The notes under the pieces: generated by a model
Database searches by the model: none
Seen by the model: the letters and a program-made list of their open reading frames with translations, nothing else
Told to the model about the DNA's origin: nothing
Assembly: GCF_002736205.1 (NCBI RefSeq)
Contig: NZ_CP024091.1
Location: 5,267,555-5,331,554 of the forward strand
Length of the DNA: 64,000 nucleotides
Direction: 5' to 3'
Origin: Pedobacter ginsengisoli
GTDB taxonomy: Bacteria > Bacteroidota > Bacteroidia > Sphingobacteriales > Sphingobacteriaceae
Position numbers and translations under genes: made by a program
Part shown: in pieces, positions 33,925 to 43,145 of the stretch
Layout of the letters: each line of letters starts with the position of its first letter
Position numbering within the stretch: position 1 is the first letter of the stretch

Positions 33925-36303
33925 TTAAGGTTGAGCTTTGGAAGCATTCGTTGAACTTCTAAGCTCTTTTTTCTCTGTTTTTAGCGTGTTGTCTGTTTCG
34001 ATTTTAGCTAATTCAATATTTTTAGGTGTTTGTTCAGCTAAAGATTTTGCCGTTTCTACTTTTATTGCAGATAATTTAGAAGAAACATGAATTGAATTCA
34101 TGTTTTCTGTTTTTGAAGCCGTATTATCGTTTGGTGCTACAGCAATGTATGGCGCAATAACCAACGAAACAATAGACATCAGTTTAATGAGAATGTTCAT
34201 AGACGGGCCCGAAGTATCTTTAAAAGGATCACCAACGGTATCACCAGTAACAGATGCTTTATGTGGTTCAGATTTTTTGAAATGCATCTCGCCATTAATC
34301 TCAACCCCCTTTTCAAAAGATTTTTTAGCATTATCCCACGCACCACCTGCATTGCTCTGGAAAATTCCCATCAACACTCCTGATACAGTAACACCTGCCA
34401 ATAAACCTCCTAATATTTCTGCAGAACTTACTGATGGGAAAACGCCTTTAAAACCAAAACCAACAAGAATAGGCACCAATAGAGCAATGGCTCCCGGAAG
34501 CAGCATTTCGCGAATAGAGGCTTTGGTAGAAATAGCAACGCATTTTTCGTATTCAGGCTTTGCTTTATATTCCATAATTCCCGGAATTTCGCGGAACTGA
34601 CGACGAACTTCCTGCACCATATCCATTGCTGCTTTACCAACAGCTGCAATACATAAAGCAGAAAAGATAAACGGAATCATAGCGCCTACAAATAAACCAG
34701 CCAGAACCGGTGCTTTATAAATGTCTATAGCAGAGATGCCTGCTACACCAACAAAGGCAGCAAACAAAGCCAGAGAAGTTAAAGCTGCCGAAGCAATTGC
34801 AAATCCTTTACCTGTAGCTGCAGTAGTGTTACCAACAGCATCCAGATTATCAGTACGCTCCCGTACTTCAGGAGGTAGTTGACTCATTTCTGCAATACCG
34901 CCTGCATTATCGGCAATTGGGCCAAAAGCATCAATTGCTAATTGCATTGCCGTAGTCGCCATCATACCAGCTGCTGCAATTGCCACTCCATATAAACCTG
35001 CAAACGCATAAGAGAAAATGATACCTCCTGCTAAAACCAGGATAGGAACAACTGTAGATTTCATACCTACTGACAACCCACCTATAATATTTGTAGCATG
35101 GCCGGTACCAGATTGCTGGATAATTGAATTAACCGGGCCTTTGCCCATTGCAGTATAATATTCAGTGATGATACTCATTAAGGTGCCAACTACCAAACCA
35201 ACTATAATTGAATAAAATACATCTAAACTAGTGAAATTTACTCCACGTAAATGCAAGTGCTCTGGTAGCATGCCCATTACCACAAAATAAGAGGCTACTG
35301 CTGTTATCACAATAGAGCCCCAGTTGCCAAGGTTCAAAGCAGTTTGTACGTTCGAGTCTTCGCCTTTAATACGCACAAACCAGGTTCCGATAATAGAAAA
35401 TATAATACCAAGGCCACATATTACCATCGGTAACAAAACAGGAGAAAATCCATTCAGATTATCGGCCGCAATACCGTTTATCTTTTCAACAACGATTTCT
35501 TGTCCCAATACCATTGTAGCAAGAATTGTTGCCACATACGAACCAAATAAGTCTGCACCCATACCAGCTACGTCACCAACATTGTCGCCAACATTATCTG
35601 CAATAGTTGCAGGATTACGTACGTCATCTTCAGGTATCCCTGCTTCAACTTTACCAACTAAGTCGGCCCCAACATCTGCAGCTTTGGTATAAATACCACC
35701 TCCAACGCGTGCAAAAAGAGCTATTGATTCTGCTCCTAATGAAAATCCGGTTAATACTTCTATGGCCGTTTTCATCTCAACACTGTTTGGCTCAACTACG
35801 TTAAAAATATTCAGGAAAACAATAAATAAACCCCCTAAACCTAAAATTGCTAAACCAGCAACACCTAAGCCCATAACAGTACCACCGCTAAAAGAAACCT
35901 TTAAAGCTTGTTTTAAGCTTGTTCTTGCAGCCTGGGTTGTACGTACGTTAGCTTTAGTTGCAGCTTTCATACCAATGTATCCGGCAGTTGCCGAAAATAC
36001 TGCGCCAATAATAAAAGCAATAGATATGATCCAGCTAGAGTGTAATTCTACGCCATTAACTTCATGTACTGTTCCTGAGTAAGCAAGCAAAGCTGCCGTG
36101 AATACAACAAAAATGCTTAGTACTTTCCACTCAGCTTTTAAAAAGGCCATTGCCCCATCGGCAATATAGCCAGCCAGTTCCTGCATGTTTTTATCCCCTG
36201 CATCCTGTGTGTTTACCCATGCGCTTTTAATAGCCATCACAATGATGCCAATTAAACCCAGGGCGGGAATAAAATAGATTAAATTGTTCTGTAAAAACTC
36301 CAT
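33925..36303 (-). CDS. hppA: Membrane-bound ion-pumping pyrophosphatase
   Basis: Integral membrane pyrophosphatase that couples PPi hydrolysis to Na+ and/or H+ export. The substrate loop DVGADLVGKVEAGIPEDD and the DNVGDNVGDVAGMGADLFGS segment are intact. The motif GNTTAATGKG has alanine where K+-independent pumps have lysine, which marks the K+-dependent class that includes the Na+-pumping enzymes. Beyond the last helix (APYIAVAP) a charged, Ser/Thr/Lys/Glu-rich tail of about 70 residues extends the protein to 792 residues, longer than usual. Ion choice cannot be settled by eye. Confidence 0.95.
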   Translation of the reverse strand: MEFLQNNLIYFIPALGLIGIIVMAIKSAWVNTQDAGDKNMQELAGYIADGAMAFLKAEWKVLSIFVVFTAALLAYSGTVHEVNGVELHSSWIISIAFIIGAVFSATAGYIGMKAATKANVRTTQAARTSLKQALKVSFSGGTVMGLGVAGLAILGLGGLFIVFLNIFNVVEPNSVEMKTAIEVLTGFSLGAESIALFARVGGGIYTKAADVGADLVGKVEAGIPEDDVRNPATIADNVGDNVGDVAGMGADLFGSYVATILATMVLGQEIVVEKINGIAADNLNGFSPVLLPMVICGLGIIFSIIGTWFVRIKGEDSNVQTALNLGNWGSIVITAVASYFVVMGMLPEHLHLRGVNFTSLDVFYSIIVGLVVGTLMSIITEYYTAMGKGPVNSIIQQSGTGHATNIIGGLSVGMKSTVVPILVLAGGIIFSYAFAGLYGVAIAAAGMMATTAMQLAIDAFGPIADNAGGIAEMSQLPPEVRERTDNLDAVGNTTAATGKGFAIASAALTSLALFAAFVGVAGISAIDIYKAPVLAGLFVGAMIPFIFSALCIAAVGKAAMDMVQEVRRQFREIPGIMEYKAKPEYEKCVAISTKASIREMLLPGAIALLVPILVGFGFKGVFPSVSSAEILGGLLAGVTVSGVLMGIFQSNAGGAWDNAKKSFEKGVEINGEMHFKKSEPHKASVTGDTVGDPFKDTSGPSMNILIKLMSIVSLVIAPYIAVAPNDNTASKTENMNSIHVSSKLSAIKVETAKSLAEQTPKNIELAKIETDNTLKTEKKELRSSTNASKAQP

Positions 36304-36564
36304 ACTTTTGATCTCTTGTTTAGTTTATTTTTGGTTGTTAGTTATCGGCTTTTTACCTGCAAAAAGAGCTAGAGCCATTTGTTTGTAGCTGGCAGCATCG
36401 TTACTTTAGAGCACTTAAGCCATTTAATAAGCAAGACCGGGCTTTACAAAAATAAGCGTGTTTCTGAAATTACCAAATTTTTAATGAATTGATTACTAAC
36501 CTTTTTTACAATGGTTAAAATTACAGTCTCAGAAGCTTTTAAATAATACCAAGTCCTCACATGG

Positions 36565-36645
36565 TTCACAAATTCTACACACCTCCTTGACAAAAAGGTA
36601 CCTGTTTGTGTATTTGGTGTGAAGGAGGTGTGTAGAATGTGTGAA
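36565..36645. repeat. 24-bp inverted repeat (23/24 match) with 33-base spacer
   Basis: The left arm (36565-36588) and right arm (36622-36645) are reverse complements except at one position. Their shared core is TCTACACACCTCCTT. The spacer contains an AGGTACCT palindrome and a TTGACA at its left edge. There is no T-tract on either side, so it is not an ordinary terminator. It could be a cruciform-forming operator, a structured leader or a small non-autonomous element. Confidence 0.75.
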
Positions 36646-36692
36646 GAAACATTAATCTTGTGAAGAACTTTAATATATTAGCAGTACAGTAT

Positions 36693-36718
36693 AATACAAC
36701 CTATAGTGATGTTGTATT
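36693..36718 (+). promoter_or_regulatory. 8-bp inverted repeat just upstream of the permease
   Basis: AATACAAC and GTTGTATT are separated by ten bases and end 33 bases before the ATG at 36752. This is either a regulator site or a leader hairpin. Confidence 0.4.
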
Positions 36719-36751
36719 GCATTTGTGCTAAAAACAACCAAACCAAACCAT

Positions 36752-38202
36752 ATGGATAAAGAAAATCAAGACGGTTCTTTTAAGCGGGAGCTAGGGCTAT
36801 TAGATGGTACTATGCTTGTAGTAGGCTCTATGATAGGGTCAGGAATATTTATAGTAAGTGCTGATATAGCCCGACAAGTTGGTTCAGCCGGTTGGCTTAT
36901 CCTTATATGGGTTGTTACTGCAATAATTACCATTATAGCAGCGGTTAGTTACGGAGAGCTTAGCGCAATGTTCCCAAAAGCAGGGGGCAATACGTTTATT
37001 TAAAAGAAGCTTATAATAAACTGATTGCATTTTTATATGGGTGGAGCTTGTTTGCTGTAATACAAACTGGTACAATAGCAGCCGTTGGGGTTGCTTTTTC
37101 TAAGTTTGCCGCGTACTTGTATGAACCCTTTAGCGAAAATAACATCCTATGGCAAATTCAAACCGGAATTAGTGATAAGGGAATTCCGGAACATTATACC
37201 ATTAGCGCTGCTCAATTGGTTTCTATAGTAACCATTGTGCTGCTAACATTTGTAAATAGCCGCGGTGTTAAGGATAGCAAAATTTTGCAAACAGTATTAA
37301 CAATTATAAAGATCCTGTCGCTTTTTGGATTAATCGTTTTCGGATTTACGCTGGCTGCAAAAGCTGAAGTTTGGAATGCAAACTGGGCAAATGCCTGGGA
37401 AACACGCTCTTTTAGTTTAGAGGCCATGGCATGGAGCCCTATCAGTGGAAGCCTGTTACTTTCCGGGATCGCGGCGGCAATGGTAGGATCGTTGTTTTCA
37501 AGTGATGCCTGGGCGGGTGTTACTTTCATTGCCGGTGAGATCAAAAATCCACAGCGAAATGTTGGCCTGAGTTTGTTTTTAGGGACTTTAATTGTAAGTA
37601 TTATTTATATCCTGGCCAATGTGATGTATGTGGCAGTGTTGCCGCTTGATCAGATTACCACTGCAAAATCAGACAGGGTAGCAGTAGTTGCGGCACAGTA
37701 TATTTTTGGGCAGGCAGGTACTATAATTATTGCTGTAATGATCATGATCTCAACGTTTGCATGTAACAATGGTTTAATTATGGCCGGTGCAAGGGTTTAT
37801 TATACAATGGCAAAAGATGGCCTGTTCTTTAAAAAGGCAGCAGTTTTAAATAATGCGGATGTACCGGGCTGGGCCTTATGGGTACAGGGAGTATGGGCTT
37901 CTGCACTATGTTTAACTGGTAGGTATGGTGCGCTTTTAGATTTTGTAGTAATTATTGTTCTGATATTTTATATCCTTACCATTTATGGAATATTTATTTT
38001 AAGAAGAAAAATGCCGGATGCTGAGCGTCCATACCGTGCTTTTGGCTATCCGGTGCTACCTATGTTATACATCATAGTAGCATCAGCACTGAGCATTGCA
38101 CTTTTAGTTTACAAAACAGATACCTGTGGGTGGGGTGTTTTAATCATGCTAATCGGGATACCGATATATTATTTTACGAAAAAAGTAGAAAAAACAGAGT
38201 AA
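36752..38202 (+). pseudogene. APC family permease (LAT-like), frameshifted once
   Basis: Twelve-helix amino acid permease whose frame breaks near residue 80. The first part (from ATG 36752) has LDGTMLVVGSMIGSGIFIVS and GELSAMFPKAGG, then runs out at 37003. The remainder continues in the next frame from QYVYLKEAYNKLIAF to 38202. Adding one base to the G5 run at 36983-36987 restores the conserved PKAGGQYVYL and a protein of about 484 residues, the normal size. All other landmarks look intact (GSLFSSDAWAGVTFIAGEIK), so the lesion is recent or a sequence error. The frame also extends to a GTG at 36725, but the ATG is preferred. Confidence 0.85.
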
Positions 38203-38244
38203 ATATAAAGGGCCACATCATTTTTGATGTGGCCCTTTATATTT
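38201..38244. terminator. Bidirectional intrinsic terminator
   Basis: A perfect 19-bp stem (38201-38219 with 38226-38244) has GGGCCACATC at its core and a T-rich loop. It overlaps the stop codons of both converging genes (38202 and 38243). Confidence 0.9.
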
Positions 38245-38914
38245 ACTGATTTCCTAAGCGGGTAGTGAAATCAGAGATCACATTTTGATATTTTCTTAAT
38301 ACACGATCCCAGTCATGGAACTGCTCATCAGCTTTTACGCTTGTTAAAGGAGCTCCTGAATATTCACTTACAAGTTTAACCTTATAAGTAAGTGGCTCGC
38401 TTTTAGATAGCTTAATAATTAATCGTGTTCTGATGGTGTTTTGCTGAAAGCTTTGAATACTCCATGAGGTACGTAAGTAAGATGTTTCCTTATCCGCAAC
38501 TTCAATAGCATCAAAGTAATCAGTTACGATTTGATTTGCACGTTTCCATACCTCGCTTACATCCTGACTTTTGTTGATTTCAATGGAAAAATCAATGTTG
38601 GCCTGATCGGTCTTTATTGAGGCTTCTTCAGCGTCATCTTTCTTCATGTCAAAGAATTGTTTTTTTGGTGGTTCGGCCATTCCTTTTTTATTACAGAAGG
38701 TTTGTTCGTACCGCAAAAATCCCGACTTCTGGACTTTAACATTAACACAAGAGTTTTTGGGAACTTTGATTTTGGCGTTTCCCGTACCTAAGATTTGACC
38801 ATCTACAATAATTTTTGCATCGGCTTCTGATGCTGAAATTTGGACGGTTTGAGCTTTAATTGCAAAAGGTGCAACTAAAAACAGTGAGGCTGCTAATAAA
38901 GATTTTAATTTCAT
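38243..38914 (-). CDS. Secreted PEGA-domain protein of unknown function
   Basis: A 223-residue exported protein with a signal peptide (residues 1-21, ending AIKAQ). A PEGA-like domain (about residues 24-75) shows the ADAKIIVDGQILGTGNAKIKVP pattern, but here broken by two cysteines (Cys50 and Cys68) that could form a disulfide. The C-terminal 120 residues (from about 105) form a mixed alpha/beta region I do not recognise, containing VWKRANQIVTDYFDAIEV. It stands alone between two terminators. Its location is periplasmic or outer-membrane associated, and its function is unknown. Confidence 0.8.
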   Translation of the reverse strand: MKLKSLLAASLFLVAPFAIKAQTVQISASEADAKIIVDGQILGTGNAKIKVPKNSCVNVKVQKSGFLRYEQTFCNKKGMAEPPKKQFFDMKKDDAEEASIKTDQANIDFSIEINKSQDVSEVWKRANQIVTDYFDAIEVADKETSYLRTSWSIQSFQQNTIRTRLIIKLSKSEPLTYKVKLVSEYSGAPLTSVKADEQFHDWDRVLRKYQNVISDFTTRLGNQ

Positions 38915-38966
38915 AATAAAGTTAATTTGTGAAAATTATCCATGACAAATTAAACCCTAAAGCTAG

Positions 38967-39003
38967 TTAAAAAAAATACCCACTAGTGGGTATTTTTTTT
39001 TGA
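38967..39003. terminator. Palindromic bidirectional terminator
   Basis: AATACCCACTAGTGGGTATT is a perfect palindrome flanked by runs of A and T. It is downstream of the RND pump stop at 39022 and separates that operon from the PEGA gene. Confidence 0.88.
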
Positions 39004-39021
39004 GTTAAAATTCATTATATT

Positions 39022-42000
39022 TTAGTCCATAGCAATTTTAGGGGGTAAAAGTTTATACATTACCGGAGTTACCAATCTAGACAGTAGGGTGGAACTAATC
39101 AGACCGCCAATAAGCACCAAAGCAAGCGGAGAATACAACTCACTATATTCTATAACCAGGGGCAATAGCCCGCCGATAGCTGTTAGCGATGTTAGAAGTA
39201 TGGGTACAAACCTGATTTCTCCCGCTTCAATAATGGCTTCTTCAATACCCTTTCCCTGTGCCCGCAGCTGATTTGTAAAATCCACAACTAATAAAGAGTT
39301 TTTAACCTCTATACCTACTAAAGCAATAAAGCCTATTGTAGCTGTAAACGAAAGTGTTTCGCCGGCAAAGAACAACATGATTAACCCTCCAACTATCCCA
39401 AGGGGAATAACCGACAATACAATAAGTATACTTTTAAAGGTTTTGAACTCCAGTATCAAGACGCCTAAAAAACCGAAAACGGTAACAATAAGGATAACAC
39501 CAAGATTACCAAAGCTTTCTTCTTTACTTTCTTTCTCTCCTGCAACTTTAAAAGAGAATCCTTTAGGGAATTTAAACTTGTTCAGCTTTTCGGTGATTTC
39601 CTCATCCATGCGCTGTACATTATATCCCGGTTTTACAAAAGCAGAGATCGTTACATACCTATCTTTGTCGTAGTGCCTGATCTGGTTTGGCGAACTCTCA
39701 AAGCCAATAGTTGCAACATTTTTTAGCGGTATATTTATGCCAGAGGCCGAGGGAACATATAGCCTGTCGAACATACTAATGTCCTGAAGGTCATTGTTTC
39801 TTGGAATAGAAACGTTTACATTATAGTTATCTGCTTTTCCTGAATCTTCGCGGTAGGTTGCTACATTTAATCCTGCTGCGCCTAATCGAACTGTACGGTC
39901 TATATCTGCAGAAGCTACCCCCAGTAAAGCGGCCTTTTCTTTATTTATTGTAACCTTAAGGTCTGTAGGTTTCACCAGCAGCGGATTGTTTACGTAAATG
40001 GTGCCATCGACCTTGCTGATCAGCGAAGCAATATCAAATGCAGTTTTACGAAGGCCATCCAGGTCATCGGCATAAATGCGATAGGCAAGTGGAGCATCAA
40101 CAGGTGGGCCTTGTTCAAAGTCCTTAACCTTAATGTTTGCACCCGGATATCCATGAAGCTCCTTTCTTACTTTTTCAATTACCGCAACTTTTTCCCTGGT
40201 TTCTAACCCTTCTACCTGAACAAATATCTGCGCATAATTCTCACTTTCATTTTTTGGTATTACGTTGTAATAGATCCTTGGATTCCCTTTGCCAACATTT
40301 GTGGAGAATGAACTGATCTCAGGCACTTTTTTCAATACAGATTCCACATATCTGGTCACCTTATTTGTGGTACTTAAATTTGTTCCCTCCGGTGTTTCAA
40401 TATCTATCAGAAACATTGGTTTTTCAGATTTTGGGAACAAACTGCTTCCTATTACCGGAACTAACGCAAGAGAGGCCACAAAGATTCCACCAATAATAAG
40501 TAACGTAATTACGGGTTTCTTAAGTGCTTTGTTAAGCACAGTTCCATAGGTGCCGTGTATTCCTTTTTTCATTGCCCTGAGCAGAAAATTTCCTTCTTCG
40601 CTCTGGTGTGGTTTTAAAATGATACTTGCTAAAAATGGCACTACAGTAAGTGATACCAGCATTGAGGCAAATATTGTAGTGATTACAGAAAGGGGCAAGC
40701 TTCTTATGAAGTCTCCGGCTGCTTCGGGCAGAAAAACGATAGGCAAAAAGGCAAAAATAAGGAGTACAGTACAGCCAATAACAGCAATGCCGATTTGAGA
40801 GGTAGCCTTTATGGAAGCCTCTACTTTACCATAACCCATACGCAGGTACCGCTCTATATTTTCGACAACCACAATGCTGTCATCTACCAGGATACCGAGT
40901 GCTACAATCATCCCAACAATGCTTAACTGATTGATGTTATAGCCTAGTACATTCATTAGGGTAAGGCCAATTGCAAGAGATAAAGGAATCGAGATCATCA
41001 CAACAACGGATGCTCTTGTGCCCAGAGGCAGCAGGGTAATAAGTACCAATAGAATGGCGATGCCAAAATCTCTTGTAAAATGTGAGAGCCGGACATCAAC
41101 ACTCTTGGCCTGATCAAAAACTTTTACAAGGTCTATGCCGGCAGGCAAATCCTTTTTAAAGGCAGTTATCAATTGCTCAACTTTTTCCTGCACCGAAATA
41201 ATGTTCTCTTTGTCTTTTAAACTTGCATTTATAAAACTGCTCCTATAGCCATTTAGGCGGGTAATATGTGTTTCATCTTCATAACCTAACGAAACATCAG
41301 CAACGTCTTTCAGGTAAACCACTTTCCCTTGGGCGCTATAAATTACCGTGTTCTTAACTTCGTCTATGCTCGAAAAATTACCACTGGTTTTAATGTTCAA
41401 TTTTCTGTTGCCCATACTAATGTTACCACCAGGAATGTTTACATTCTCACTTTGTAAGGCAGCAATAACGTTGTTCTGGGTAAGCTTTTCATTAGCTATT
41501 TTTTGGATGTTAAGCCTGATGTTTACCTGATGTTCAGGAACACCTGCGTAAGCTACTTTTTTTAGAGCCTGTATCTTTTCCAGGCGCTCTTTTAGTTCCT
41601 TTGAATATTTTTTAAGCGTGGCATTCGATGTGTTTTCACTAACTAAAGCAAACTGGTAAATGCTAACGTCGGATGGGATCTGTTTATTGATGCGTATATC
41701 CGCAATATCGGCAGGTAATTCGCTTCTTAAACTGTTTATTTCTCTTACTACTTCCTGATATTTATCGTCAGGGTTTGAGCTATATTTATAAATGATCTGC
41801 ATCACTGCAAGGCCATCACTTATGTCGGTAGTGATATGTTTTATATCGTCAAGCTCATGGATCTTTTTTTCCATAGGGTCAACAACCAGCTGTTCCATAT
41901 CCTTAGGATTAGTTCCCGGATAAACCACCACAACTGTAAATTGTGGAGGATGGGTTTCGGGGTCCTCACTTCTTGGCATGGTAAACAGGGAGTATATGCC

Positions 42001-42072
42001 CAGCGCCAGTACCGCCACAAAAACGATCAGCGTGAACTGGTAATTTTTTACTGCAAATTCAGGTAATTTCAT
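39022..42072 (-). CDS. RND family efflux pump, inner membrane permease
   Basis: Proton-driven exporter of the AcrB/HAE1 type, 1016 residues with twelve membrane helices and two large periplasmic loops. The proton-relay residues are present: the paired Asp in ILVDDSIVVVEN of helix 4 and Lys in GIEVKNSLLVVD of helix 10. It starts FAVKNYQFTLIVFVAVLALG. It is the last gene of a tolC-like/adaptor/permease operon, 16 bases after the adaptor. The substrate is unknown, and drugs, bile salts or metabolites are all possible. Confidence 0.95.
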   Translation of the reverse strand: MKLPEFAVKNYQFTLIVFVAVLALGIYSLFTMPRSEDPETHPPQFTVVVVYPGTNPKDMEQLVVDPMEKKIHELDDIKHITTDISDGLAVMQIIYKYSSNPDDKYQEVVREINSLRSELPADIADIRINKQIPSDVSIYQFALVSENTSNATLKKYSKELKERLEKIQALKKVAYAGVPEHQVNIRLNIQKIANEKLTQNNVIAALQSENVNIPGGNISMGNRKLNIKTSGNFSSIDEVKNTVIYSAQGKVVYLKDVADVSLGYEDETHITRLNGYRSSFINASLKDKENIISVQEKVEQLITAFKKDLPAGIDLVKVFDQAKSVDVRLSHFTRDFGIAILLVLITLLPLGTRASVVVMISIPLSLAIGLTLMNVLGYNINQLSIVGMIVALGILVDDSIVVVENIERYLRMGYGKVEASIKATSQIGIAVIGCTVLLIFAFLPIVFLPEAAGDFIRSLPLSVITTIFASMLVSLTVVPFLASIILKPHQSEEGNFLLRAMKKGIHGTYGTVLNKALKKPVITLLIIGGIFVASLALVPVIGSSLFPKSEKPMFLIDIETPEGTNLSTTNKVTRYVESVLKKVPEISSFSTNVGKGNPRIYYNVIPKNESENYAQIFVQVEGLETREKVAVIEKVRKELHGYPGANIKVKDFEQGPPVDAPLAYRIYADDLDGLRKTAFDIASLISKVDGTIYVNNPLLVKPTDLKVTINKEKAALLGVASADIDRTVRLGAAGLNVATYREDSGKADNYNVNVSIPRNNDLQDISMFDRLYVPSASGINIPLKNVATIGFESSPNQIRHYDKDRYVTISAFVKPGYNVQRMDEEITEKLNKFKFPKGFSFKVAGEKESKEESFGNLGVILIVTVFGFLGVLILEFKTFKSILIVLSVIPLGIVGGLIMLFFAGETLSFTATIGFIALVGIEVKNSLLVVDFTNQLRAQGKGIEEAIIEAGEIRFVPILLTSLTAIGGLLPLVIEYSELYSPLALVLIGGLISSTLLSRLVTPVMYKLLPPKIAMD

Positions 42073-42088
42073 TTTGAAATAATTTAGA

Positions 42089-43123
42089 TTATCTGATTAT
42101 TTTAATAGGAGCTCCATTGGTAAGATAGGCTGATCCTTCTCTTATTATCTGATCGGTGGGCACTATGCCTGCGGAGATAAAGGCCTTGTCATTTTTCAGA
42201 TAAGCCACCTTTACGGCCTTTTTTACAGCCCTGTTGTTTACAGAGGTGTATACATAAGCACTGTCATTTTTGCCTTCTACTAAAGCATCAACCGGAACTG
42301 ACAGCAGATCTGTTTTGCCAAAAGGGTAGATTTTTACTTTGGCAAAAAGTCCTGAAATTAACCTGGCGTAAGTAGGATTGAGCCTTATTTCGGCCTGGTA
42401 TAAACCTGAAGCTGCATCAGTGCCTTGTGCCAGAGATTTTACTACACCCGTTATGGTTTGTGGGAACACATCAAAGTTCAGGTCAACTTTCTCATTCCCG
42501 CTAATCCTTGATCTGTCTTTGTCAGTAATGCCACATTTTACTATCCAGTCTTTGGTTGAGACACTGCTTATATAGAGAATTGGGGTTCCTCCAGCTACCT
42601 GTTCTCCTTCATTTGCAAGTTTTTTAAGCACAACGCCGCTTGTGTTTGCGCGTATGGTTGATTGAGTGGCATTAAACCTAGCGATATCGAGGCTCTTTTT
42701 GGCAATTACCAAAGCAGTTTGAGTATTTTCCAGCTGTTCTCTGGTACTTACGCTATCCTTAAACAAATTGGCAGTCCTTTGAGCATCTCTTTTTGCCTTG
42801 TTAAAACCCTCTTCAGCTTGGTTTAACTGAGCGTTTACTTCAGTCATGTTTAGTGAGGCTAGTACCTGCCCGTTATTTACATGATCACCTTCCTTAACAA
42901 AAATGCGGTTTATGATTCCCCCTGTTTTAAAAGAAAGGTTACTCTGTTGTTCTGACGATAATAGCCCTGAGGTTTCTACAGGTTCATTTTCTGTAAGGGC
43001 ATTAGATGAAATTAGTTTTACCGGAATGGCATCGTCGGTTTTTTGTACTGGTTTTGGCTCACTACAGCCAATTATGGCCAGGCCAAGAAATATGAATAAT
43101 GGTAGTGAATTTATATGTTTCAT
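42089..43123 (-). CDS. RND efflux periplasmic adaptor (membrane fusion lipoprotein)
   Basis: Links the inner-membrane pump to the outer-membrane channel. It has a lipobox GLAIIGC with Cys20 for lipid attachment, a split lipoyl domain (IFVKEGDHVNNGQVLASL before and VVLKKLANEGEQVAGGTPIL after), a coiled-coil hairpin between them (about residues 95-145) and beta-barrel and membrane-proximal domains behind. Its 344 residues are normal. It lies between the TolC-like and permease genes with gaps of 22 and 16 bases. Confidence 0.94.
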   Translation of the reverse strand: MKHINSLPLFIFLGLAIIGCSEPKPVQKTDDAIPVKLISSNALTENEPVETSGLLSSEQQSNLSFKTGGIINRIFVKEGDHVNNGQVLASLNMTEVNAQLNQAEEGFNKAKRDAQRTANLFKDSVSTREQLENTQTALVIAKKSLDIARFNATQSTIRANTSGVVLKKLANEGEQVAGGTPILYISSVSTKDWIVKCGITDKDRSRISGNEKVDLNFDVFPQTITGVVKSLAQGTDAASGLYQAEIRLNPTYARLISGLFAKVKIYPFGKTDLLSVPVDALVEGKNDSAYVYTSVNNRAVKKAVKVAYLKNDKAFISAGIVPTDQIIREGSAYLTNGAPIKIIR

Positions 43124-43145
43124 TTTGTTTTAGATTAAATGATGG

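Larger units (their letters stand above)
36304..36751. other. 448-base divergent intergenic region with two inverted repeats
   Basis: The space between hppA and the LAT-like permease holds no credible gene and no tRNA. It contains the long inverted repeat at 36565-36645 and a second, shorter one at 36693-36718. No good TAnnTTTG element was recognised for either gene. Confidence 0.6.

Noticed and set aside
34100..34600. A 166-codon plus-strand frame opposite hppA
   Set aside because: It mirrors the highly conserved pyrophosphatase in reverse. Its composition is a by-product of the low-stop complement of a membrane protein gene.
36565..36645. Insertion sequence ends or a complete IS element at the long inverted repeat
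   Set aside because: The arms enclose only 33 bases, no transposase frame is near, and no target-site duplication was seen.
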